This document shows positions 8,949-16,243 of a stretch of DNA of 64,000 bases, piece by piece. Under the pieces are notes generated by a model, which saw nothing but the letters and a program-made list of their open reading frames with translations, ran no database searches and was not told where the DNA came from. Source of the stretch: Ignavibacteriales bacterium (lineage in GTDB: Bacteria > Bacteroidota > Ignavibacteria > Ignavibacteriales > Melioribacteraceae); NCBI GenBank assembly GCA_020635275.1, contig JACKAA010000003.1, positions 505,001-569,000 on the forward strand, written 5' to 3'. Each line of letters begins with the position of its first letter. Positions within the stretch are counted from its first letter, which is position 1. The translations under genes were made by a program, and so were the position numbers.

Positions 8949-9947
8949 TTACTCAACATAACAAAGTTTATTTAACTTATTTAAGCTTTCAACTTGACCA
9001 ATAGCAATTAATTTATCTTCAGATTCTATTACTGCAGAAGATTGTGGATTATAAACAAATTTTTCACCAGCTTTATCAATAGCAATAATTATTATATTTA
9101 ACTCACTTCTAATTGGCGATTCTGCCAAAGAAATACCAACTAATTTTGATTTGGGTGAAACAACTATTTGTTCAAGACTTATATCTACTTCTTTTTTTCT
9201 GGCAATTCCTTCTATAAAATCTGTAACTCCAGGTCTAACTAACAATTGAACCATTCTATTTCCGCCAAGTTCATATGGCTTAACTACTCTATCGGCTCCG
9301 GCTTTTTTTAATTTACCTTCAGTTCCTTCATCAATTGCTCTGGCAACAATAAATAATTTTCTATTTAATTCTCTTGCAGATAATGTAGTAAAAACATTTT
9401 CAGCATCTGTACTCAAAACAGCTACTAATCCTTTTGCTTTTGTAACACCGGCTTTTATCAAAGCATCATCATCAGTTGCATCTCCGTTTACATATAAATA
9501 TCCCAGCTCATTTAATTTAATCACATTATTTGGTTCATTCTCAATCACCACAAAACTCATTTCATTTTCTTCTAAATGTTCAGCAATTTGCTTTCCCATT
9601 CTACCAAAACCACAAATAATATAATGTTCTGATTGTTCATCTAACTTTTTTGTCATTCTCCTTCTCCTAAGTATTTGAGATTCAACTAAAAGTTGAACAC
9701 CTCTACCGCCTGTATATGCAATTGCAATTACACCTGTAATTATTAGTCCGACTGTAAGTACCATTCCCGGTGCAGAAAGTGGTTTAATTTCTTTAAATCC
9801 AGTAGTTGATATTGTAATAACTGTCATATAAAATGAATCAAGCAATGACCAGCCTTCAATTATCATATAACCGAAAGTTCCTATTACCGTGATTAAGAAA
9901 ATTAATCCGAGTCCTACTTCTAATTTTTTAAATATATTTTGACCCAT
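8949..9947 (-). CDS. Two-TM ion channel with TrkA-N/TrkA-C (RCK) domains
   Basis: I start the 332-residue protein at the ATG of MGQNIFKK (9947); the open frame extends 34 codons further up (to 10049) but that stretch is unlike any channel N-terminus. Two hydrophobic helices (about 10-30 and 60-80) flank a pore loop, TVITISTTGFKE at residues 42-53. A Rossmann RCK/TrkA-N domain follows with GFGRMG at 113-118 and a nucleotide-binding NGDATDDD, then a TrkA-C domain at the end. The architecture is that of MthK-type potassium channels, but the filter reads STTGF rather than TVGYG, so ion selectivity is uncertain. It is divergent from the liaF-like genes. Confidence 0.85.
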   Translation of the reverse strand: MGQNIFKKLEVGLGLIFLITVIGTFGYMIIEGWSLLDSFYMTVITISTTGFKEIKPLSAPGMVLTVGLIITGVIAIAYTGGRGVQLLVESQILRRRRMTKKLDEQSEHYIICGFGRMGKQIAEHLEENEMSFVVIENEPNNVIKLNELGYLYVNGDATDDDALIKAGVTKAKGLVAVLSTDAENVFTTLSARELNRKLFIVARAIDEGTEGKLKKAGADRVVKPYELGGNRMVQLLVRPGVTDFIEGIARKKEVDISLEQIVVSPKSKLVGISLAESPIRSELNIIIIAIDKAGEKFVYNPQSSAVIESEDKLIAIGQVESLNKLNKLCYVE

Positions 9948-10115
9948 TTTACAGTATGAATTATTTTGTAAGTTAAAATATTTATTTTTTCTAAAATAAT
10001 TACCAAAATTTACAGTAAAATTCTGCCATTTACCGAAGTATAAGTACAACTCACCGATACTTTATTTATAAAATTAGATAATTGTTTTAAGTTTACGCCA
10101 GAGTTCGGAATTGTT

Positions 10116-10122
10116 AGGAGGT
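10116..10122 (+). promoter_or_regulatory. Strong Shine-Dalgarno site of the first liaF-like gene
   Basis: AGGAGGT lies 4 bases before the ATG at 10127. It is one of the most complete ribosome-binding sites in the window and fixes the start of this gene; many other genes here have weak or no visible site. Confidence 0.75.
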
Positions 10123-10126
10123 AATT

Positions 10127-10846
10127 ATGAACACTCAAAAATCGAATACATCTGCAAGATTAATTTTTGGATTAATTCTAATTGTTTTGGGAGGATTGTT
10201 TCTTCTTGATAACTATGGAATAATATATTTCAGCTTACCAAATTTTTTATTCCATTGGGAATATATCTTAATTGCGATAGGATTATTTATTCTTGCAACA
10301 TCTGGTAATAAGACTGCCGGAACAATTTTAATAGCAATTGGAGTCTTAAATCTCTTTCCCGAATTTTGGCCTTTAATTCTTGTTGGCTTAGGAATGTATA
10401 TTATTCTAAAAAGAAATAAACCTAAAGATAATTTTATAAAAACGGAAAACTTCACATCAGAAGAAAATGCACAAACTGAGCAAAAATTCACTTCATCAAT
10501 TAATGAAGATGCTATTGATGACGTTTCAATTTTTGGTGGTGGGACCAAAACATTTAGTTCAAAAAGTTTTACAGGAGGTAAATTAACTGCAATTTTTGGC
10601 GGATCGGATATTCACTTTGAAAACTGTCAATTAGCTCAAGGTAAAAACGTATTGGATCTATTTGTAATGTTCGGCGGCTACACAATTTATGTTCCGCAAG
10701 ATTGGAATATAATTGTAGATATTATCCCAATTTTTGGTGGATTTTCAGACAAAAGAATTAAGGACCCAAACAGAGTTTACGAAGAAAATAAAACAATAGT
10801 AATAAAAGGCTTAGTTCTTTTTGGCGGCGGTGAAATTAAATTTTAA
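10127..10846 (+). CDS. LiaF-like membrane protein (envelope-stress module)
   Basis: The 239-residue protein has an N-terminal membrane part of about four short hydrophobic segments (starting RLIFGLILIVLGGLFLLDNYG, residues 11-31) of the LiaF transmembrane type, a charged linker (about 100-130), and a C-terminal beta-rich domain with recurring FGG turns (IFGGG, IFGGSD, MFGGY, IFGGFSD, LFGGGEI). That C-terminal domain matches the cell-wall-active-antibiotic-response/LiaF fold. In Firmicutes LiaF restrains a two-component system; here the kinase/regulator pair lies two genes downstream, so a similar role is plausible but inferred. A strong ribosome-binding site precedes it. Confidence 0.82.
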   Translation: MNTQKSNTSARLIFGLILIVLGGLFLLDNYGIIYFSLPNFLFHWEYILIAIGLFILATSGNKTAGTILIAIGVLNLFPEFWPLILVGLGMYIILKRNKPKDNFIKTENFTSEENAQTEQKFTSSINEDAIDDVSIFGGGTKTFSSKSFTGGKLTAIFGGSDIHFENCQLAQGKNVLDLFVMFGGYTIYVPQDWNIIVDIIPIFGGFSDKRIKDPNRVYEENKTIVIKGLVLFGGGEIKF

Positions 10847-10866
10847 TTTGTAATAAAGGTAGAAAA

Positions 10867-11579
10867 ATGCAAAATCATAATAATTCAAATGGCAGAACTT
10901 GGATTGGTATAGGTTTAATAATTATTGGTATGCTTTTTTTCTAAAAAATTTCGAAATTCAGTTTTTTAATATAAATCTATTTACATGGCCGGTTTTCTTT
11001 TTGGTAGTTGGAATTATAATACTAATTAACCACAAGGACTCATTTTTTGGTCTTGTATTGGTTATAATTGGCGCAAATGGAATAGCTGCAAAATACTTAA
11101 ATGTTTCGTTTAGGACTGTATTTGCAGAATACTGGCCAATTATGCTAATAATATTGGGTGTCTACTTAATTCTAAAAACATTTGTACAAAAAAATAATGA
11201 TAGTCATGATTCTACTTTAGATACAATTGAAGCAGATGAATACATCGCAGATATTTTTTCAATTTTCAAAGACGGTACAAAAATAATTAAGGCTAACAAA
11301 TTTTTAGGTGGAAAGATAACATCACTTTTTTCTGATCTTAAAGTTGATCTAAAAGATTGCAAGATTATAGATGGAACAATTGAACTTGATACTCTAACTA
11401 TATTTGGTGCTACAAAAATTTTACTACCTTCAAACATGCAAATTATTATTAAAACAACAACTATTTTCGGTGGTTTCGAAGATCACAGATCAAAAACAAG
11501 TGATCAGAGTGAAATTAAAAGTGGAACCTTGGTCGTAAAAGGTTTGGTGCTATTTGGCGGCGGTGAAATTATAAGCTAA
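10867..11579 (+). CDS. Second LiaF-like membrane protein (frameshifted near its start)
   Basis: A paralogue of the preceding gene with the same layout: membrane segments, linker, and a C-terminal beta domain ending KGLVLFGGGEI. The natural start is the ATG at 10867 (MQNHNNSNGRTWIGIGLIIIGMLFF), but that frame stops after 25 codons. Lengthening the T7 run at 10934-10940 by one base continues it into the main frame as MLFFLKNFEIQFF, giving about 237 residues, nearly identical in length to its neighbour. A chance TTG at 10899 is therefore not the start. It begins 20 bases after the first copy and is very likely cotranscribed with it. Confidence 0.8.
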
Positions 11580-11595
11580 TAAAAATTAAAAAATT

Positions 11596-12645
11596 ATGAT
11601 AAATCCATTTGTTAAGAATATAAAAAGTTTCTCAGTTTATTTAATAAGCTGGATATTTATATTTTTACTTCATACAAATATCCTTTACTTTGTTCTCAAC
11701 TTATCACTTACTGAATGCATTATAGATAGTTTTGTTTTCAACTTAACTTTTTTAGTATTAGGATTAAGTTTTTGGTATTCAACAAAATTTATTTCGTTTG
11801 AAATTTATTCAACCGTCAAAATAATTACAAATCATTTTACGGCTGCATTTTTTACTTCGGGAATTTGGGTTTTTCTTGACTATTGGATTTTAAGTAATAT
11901 TTTTAACAATAATAATGAATATCTGAATTTTCTTTATGATTCTTTAGTTTGGCGTTTTTTCATTGGAATGATGTACTATTTTATAATTGTTGCACTAATT
12001 TATATTATTATCTATTATGGAAATTTTCAAGAAAAAGTTTTAAAAGAGTCTGAATTAAAATCTCTGGTTAAAGAAGCTGAATTAAAAAGTTTGAAGTATC
12101 AAATCAATCCGCATTTTATTTTTAATTCATTAAACTCAATTAGTGCATTAACTTTAACTGAACCAGATCTTGCTAGAAAAATGACAATTGATTTATCAAC
12201 TTTCTTACGAAAAACACTTAGCTCAAATGAAATTCAAAAAAGTAAATTAATTGATGAATTAAACAACGCCAAACTTTATCTGGATATTGAGAAAATTAGA
12301 TTTGGAGACAAGTTTATTTATTCAGAAGAATTAAGTGATGCATGTATGACAATTGAAGTTCCAACAATGATATTACAGCCAATATTTGAAAATGCAATAA
12401 AGCATGGAGTTTATGAAAGTCTAGAACCTGTTAACATTAATTTTAAATGTGAAGAATTAGATGAATATATGAAATTGACAATAACAAATAATTATGATGA
12501 CGAAGCAGTTCCGCATAAAGGTGAAGGAATTGGAATAACAAATATTCAAAGCAGATTAAGAATGATATATAATCAGGATAATTTGTTAAAATTTTCTAAA
12601 AACAATGGCATTTTTACTGTTACTATCTTTATACCTGTACAATGA
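11596..12645 (+). CDS. LytS/YehU-type sensor histidine kinase
   Basis: The 349-residue protein has about four hydrophobic segments in residues 10-140, a short coiled linker, and a His_kinase domain with the phospho-acceptor His173 in QINPHFIFNSLNS. The ATPase part shows the N box ENAIKHG (265-271) and a G box GEGIGITNIQSRL near residues 313-325. There is no extracytoplasmic sensor domain, so the stimulus is probably sensed in the membrane or through a partner such as the adjacent LiaF-like proteins. The partner regulator starts 18 bases downstream. The gene follows the second liaF-like gene by 16 bases. Confidence 0.93.
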   Translation: MINPFVKNIKSFSVYLISWIFIFLLHTNILYFVLNLSLTECIIDSFVFNLTFLVLGLSFWYSTKFISFEIYSTVKIITNHFTAAFFTSGIWVFLDYWILSNIFNNNNEYLNFLYDSLVWRFFIGMMYYFIIVALIYIIIYYGNFQEKVLKESELKSLVKEAELKSLKYQINPHFIFNSLNSISALTLTEPDLARKMTIDLSTFLRKTLSSNEIQKSKLIDELNNAKLYLDIEKIRFGDKFIYSEELSDACMTIEVPTMILQPIFENAIKHGVYESLEPVNINFKCEELDEYMKLTITNNYDDEAVPHKGEGIGITNIQSRLRMIYNQDNLLKFSKNNGIFTVTIFIPVQ

Positions 12646-12663
12646 TTTTAGAGGAAAATACTT

Positions 12664-13407
12664 ATGGATAAAATAAATGTTCTAATTATTGATGATGAAA
12701 AACTTGCACGCGATATTGTTAAAAAATATTTAGAAAAACAAAATGATCTTAAACTTATTGGTGAATGCACAAATGGATTTGAAGGAGTTAAATCTATAAA
12801 TGAATTGAAACCGGAAATTATTTTTCTTGATATACAAATGCCAAAAATTACCGGATTTGAAATGTTGGAATTACTTGATCATCAGCCAGAAATTATTTTT
12901 ACAACTGCATTTGACCAGTATGCAATAAAAGCTTTTGAAGTAAACGCAACTGATTATCTGTTAAAACCATTTTCTTTAGAAAGATTTACAGAAGCAGCAA
13001 ATAAAGCAATAGAAAAAGTAAGAAATAATAAATCGAATGATTATTCAACTTTACTTTCTTCAGTTAATCAAAATTTAGAATCAATAAATAGAATTGTAGT
13101 TAAAACTAATAACAAGATTGTAATCATACCGACTGAAAAAATAAAATATCTTGAAGCACAAGATGATTATGTTATGATTCATTCTGAATTAGGCAAACAC
13201 TTAAAGAAGCAAACAATGAAGTTTTATGAAGAACATTTAGATGGCAATACTTTTTTTAGAGTTCATAGATCATTTATTGTAAATCTTGCCGAAATTAAGC
13301 AAATGGATTTATTTGAAAAAGATACTTATAAAATTTTGATGAAAGATGGTTCATCAATTCCGGTTAGCAGAAGCGGATATTCTAAAATTAAAGAGTTGTT
13401 GAAATAG
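12664..13407 (+). CDS. LytTR-family response regulator
   Basis: A 247-residue regulator. The receiver domain has the acidic pair D10/D11, phospho-acceptor Asp56 (IFLDIQMP) and Lys101 (LLKPF). A LytTR DNA-binding domain covers about residues 138-245 (KYLEAQDDYVMIHS, FFRVHRSFIVNL). LytTR proteins bind short direct repeats as dimers; the targets are not visible here. It forms a pair with the kinase immediately upstream and ends 2 bases from the convergent DUF6029-like gene. Control of the upstream liaF-like genes by this regulator would be typical but is inferred. Confidence 0.94.
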   Translation: MDKINVLIIDDEKLARDIVKKYLEKQNDLKLIGECTNGFEGVKSINELKPEIIFLDIQMPKITGFEMLELLDHQPEIIFTTAFDQYAIKAFEVNATDYLLKPFSLERFTEAANKAIEKVRNNKSNDYSTLLSSVNQNLESINRIVVKTNNKIVIIPTEKIKYLEAQDDYVMIHSELGKHLKKQTMKFYEEHLDGNTFFRVHRSFIVNLAEIKQMDLFEKDTYKILMKDGSSIPVSRSGYSKIKELLK

Positions 13408-13409
13408 AT

Positions 13410-14945
13410 TTAATACAGCCTGGTTAACATTTTTAATTCAATACCTTCAAATTCCGGTTCATATCTGCAAACACCGCCAATACAAATGTTTCCGGCTTGC
13501 CTTGAACCAACCAATAAACTTATATCTATATAATCATTTATTTTATATGAAGTGTTTACAAATCTCCAATATTTTCTTTCAATTTTGTCTTTTACTGGTT
13601 CACTAGTTTTCATTTCGCCAACAAAAGAAATTGAAAGATCAGGTGAATGAAAGAACTCAAGTGTTAAAACATCGGAATAATATTTTTCTTCATTAAAATC
13701 ATTTTTCGTAAACTGATGCTCTAAAATTAATCTTACACTATTTGTTTCATTAAAACTATAAGTATTTTCAATAATTGGAGTTATGTTTTGAGTATTAGAT
13801 GAAGCTTCTTCATTATATCCAAATGTAAAAATTGATTTTAATTTATTATTCCATTTATGATGAATTTGCCCGAACATTTCCTTTAATTGATTTCTAGATT
13901 TTTGATCAATTCCAATAACTTGATTAAAAAACGATCCTTCTCCAATAGTTTGAGTTAATCCATAGCTTAAAGTCATATTTGTGTGATCGCTAAATACATA
14001 ATTACCTTCAACTTGAAAACCTTTTTCATTATTTTGATTTAACGCATGCGGATGCCTGTTTAATAAAATATATGAATAGTCTCTAATTACTGATGGTGAA
14101 GTATTATATTGAACTGTTCCATCTTGCGAAGTAAAATTAAAATTATCATAATATTTATATTCAGTTACAACTGAAAAGTCTTCATAATAAAAATTCAAAT
14201 TAGAATATAGTGCCCTGCCAATAATATTTCTTTCGTTTTTAACTATACTTTCTTTTATATCATTATTTGTTTTTAAGGCATACTCTGTATGAAAATCAAA
14301 AAAACTGAAGTTACTTGAAAATCTTGCACCAAAAAGATTGGTAGCAGCATCATCTCTATTTTCAGAATTATTTGAAGCTAAACTTAATCCAAGTTTTATT
14401 TTTTTTATTCCTTTGAATTCTAAATCGATAGCATGCAAAATATCATTTCTTTCATCATTTATATTTGCAGCAGATCCAGTTAATGCTTTTAAGGTAAAAT
14501 TAGAATAGTTGCCCTCCAAATAAATTCCCAATAAATTATTATCTATTCTTACATTTCTATCTTCGTAGCTTTTAAATATTAATCCTCTCCCAATAACTCC
14601 ATAAAAATTTCCTATTGTAATATCTAGTCCTTCTCTGCGGTTGCCAATCTTTGCTTTAAGATATTTATAAGCAATCTCAGCATAATTATCTTTTCCTCTT
14701 GCAATTGCTGGATTGGGATCATTCGGTTGAAATATTTCGAACCTAAATCCAGATGAAAATATTCCATAATTATAATCAAGATTTAGCCAGTTTTCTAATA
14801 TTTCATTTTTCTTCTCAGTATCATATGAATATTCTAATTGGTTTGAGAGACTTAAACCTTTTGGTAAGTTTAATTCATTTTCTGTTTGGAATTGTCCGAA
14901 AACTAATATTTGAGTTATAAAAAAAAGTGTGGAAATTAATTTCAT
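13410..14945 (-). CDS. Outer-membrane beta-barrel protein, DUF6029-like
   Basis: A 511-residue exported protein with a signal peptide (MKLISTLFFITQILVFGQ) and alternating-residue beta strands throughout, as in outer-membrane barrels. Its ending, SLLVGSRQAGNICIGGVCRYEPEFEG, with a cysteine pair (CIGGVC) just before the last strand, fits the DUF6029 family of Bacteroidota-type organisms; that family name is from recognition and was not searched. Function is unknown. It is the last of five minus-strand exported genes and is 38 bases downstream of the TlpA-like gene, so a role linked to thiol chemistry or to secretion of the neighbours is possible but unproven. Confidence 0.7.
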   Translation of the reverse strand: MKLISTLFFITQILVFGQFQTENELNLPKGLSLSNQLEYSYDTEKKNEILENWLNLDYNYGIFSSGFRFEIFQPNDPNPAIARGKDNYAEIAYKYLKAKIGNRREGLDITIGNFYGVIGRGLIFKSYEDRNVRIDNNLLGIYLEGNYSNFTLKALTGSAANINDERNDILHAIDLEFKGIKKIKLGLSLASNNSENRDDAATNLFGARFSSNFSFFDFHTEYALKTNNDIKESIVKNERNIIGRALYSNLNFYYEDFSVVTEYKYYDNFNFTSQDGTVQYNTSPSVIRDYSYILLNRHPHALNQNNEKGFQVEGNYVFSDHTNMTLSYGLTQTIGEGSFFNQVIGIDQKSRNQLKEMFGQIHHKWNNKLKSIFTFGYNEEASSNTQNITPIIENTYSFNETNSVRLILEHQFTKNDFNEEKYYSDVLTLEFFHSPDLSISFVGEMKTSEPVKDKIERKYWRFVNTSYKINDYIDISLLVGSRQAGNICIGGVCRYEPEFEGIELKMLTRLY

Positions 14946-14983
14946 TTATTGAAAGTTCCTATAATAAAATCCAAGTTATAATT

Positions 14984-15496
14984 CTATTTTTTTGAAGTAA
15001 GTACTTCTTTTACAATTTTTTCAACTTCAATTTCATCACCTTTTTTATAACCTAAATGTGAATAAATTATTTTTCCCGATTCATTGAGAACTACAGAGTA
15101 AGGCACCATTTGTGCATAATATTTTCTGGCAACTTCTGAATTTGGATCAAGTAATACTGTAAAATCAAATCTATTAGTTTTTATATATGGTTTTACTTTA
15201 GAAATACTTTTTTCATTATCAACCGAAATGGCAAATATTTTTAATCCGTCATCAGAATACTTATTATAAATTTTGTTATACTCAATCAATTCTTCTTTGC
15301 ATGGTTTGCACCATGTTGCCCAAAAACTCAGAATAATTGGTCCTGCACCAATTTCTTCATTTAATTCAACTAAATCACCATCAAGGTTTTCTAAAATAAA
15401 ATTGTAAGAAGGGCTATTTACTTCATCATTACTATTTTCTTGTGAAAAGTGTAAAGTAAAACTTAAAAGCAAAATAACTAATGTTTGTTTAATCAT
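14984..15496 (-). CDS. TlpA/ResA-like periplasmic thiol-disulfide oxidoreductase
   Basis: A 170-residue exported thioredoxin-fold protein with a signal peptide (residues 1-18), an active site FWATWCKPCKEE with Cys63 and Cys66, and the conserved cis-proline in MVPYSVV (Pro132). The ISVDNEKS and LLDPNSEVARKY segments are typical of the AhpC/TSA-redoxin type in the TlpA family. Such proteins reduce disulfides outside the cytoplasm. The start codon overlaps the stop of the upstream type IX secreted protein by one base, so the two are translationally coupled, which suggests they work on or with each other. Confidence 0.92.
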   Translation of the reverse strand: MIKQTLVILLLSFTLHFSQENSNDEVNSPSYNFILENLDGDLVELNEEIGAGPIILSFWATWCKPCKEELIEYNKIYNKYSDDGLKIFAISVDNEKSISKVKPYIKTNRFDFTVLLDPNSEVARKYYAQMVPYSVVLNESGKIIYSHLGYKKGDEIEVEKIVKEVLTSKK

Positions 15497-16221
15497 TATT
15501 TACTCAATATCATTTTTTTAACTTGTGTTTTTTTATTTATACTTAACTTATAAAAATAAATTCCACTTGAATAATTTTTTGGTTCAAATAAATATTCATG
15601 ATAACCTTTTGAAAAATTTCCTTCTTTAATAGTTTCCACTTTATTTCCGATAACATCAAAAATCTCAAGTTTGCCAAAGCCATTTTTTTCAATATTAAAA
15701 ATAATAGTGGTGCTTGGATTAAATGGATTGGGATAATTCTGATGAAGTTCAAAATTAGTATTGATCTCATTATCTAAAACTGAGGTTACATTAGTTCCGG
15801 CTAATAGTGAATATTCATAAAACTCTGATGGATTATCACTATTGCCAATTTTTATACCTATGGTTGCAGAACCATCATTAACTAGTGGAAAAACATGAAC
15901 ACTAAATTCACGTTTTTCACCAGATTTAATTGGAGTGCTTCCAAATTGAGAGTTTGTTGCAATACTATCTAAATGTGGAGCAAAGCAATATTCAAAACAT
16001 AATGATGAGCTCCATTCCTCAGGCAGATTATTTGCAGATCTCAAAAAATATAATGAAAGATCATTTGCAGTGACATTTGTTATCTCGAAATCAAAAATTA
16101 TTTCACTACCTAAATCACTATATATTTCTGTTTCAGAAACATCAACTGTAAAACTTTGTGAGTATACAAAACTAGAAAACAAAAACACTAATTGTGCAAA
16201 ATGAATAAAAAGGTTTTTCAT
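15496..16221 (-). CDS. Type IX-secreted protein with cysteine pair, unknown
   Basis: A 241-residue protein with a signal peptide (cleavage near SFVYSQ), a beta-rich domain, and a C-terminal sorting domain beginning NYPNPFNPSTT (residues 162 onward) and ending KKMILSK, the hallmark of substrates of the type IX secretion system. The central domain contains LCFEYC (Cys75, Cys79), a closely spaced pair that could be a target of the adjacent TlpA-like protein. The central domain resembles immunoglobulin-like beta domains; I recognise no specific family. Confidence 0.82.
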   Translation of the reverse strand: MKNLFIHFAQLVFLFSSFVYSQSFTVDVSETEIYSDLGSEIIFDFEITNVTANDLSLYFLRSANNLPEEWSSSLCFEYCFAPHLDSIATNSQFGSTPIKSGEKREFSVHVFPLVNDGSATIGIKIGNSDNPSEFYEYSLLAGTNVTSVLDNEINTNFELHQNYPNPFNPSTTIIFNIEKNGFGKLEIFDVIGNKVETIKEGNFSKGYHEYLFEPKNYSSGIYFYKLSINKKTQVKKMILSK

Positions 16222-16243
16222 AAAACTCCAATAAGAATGTAAA

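Noticed and set aside
9948..10049. 34-codon N-terminal extension of the TrkA-domain channel
   Set aside because: The extension has no membrane or pore logic and the ATG at 9947 gives a normal channel N-terminus.
10899..10901. TTG start for the second liaF-like gene
   Set aside because: It would remove the N-terminal membrane helix that the paralogue has; a frame break at 10934-10940 explains the data better.
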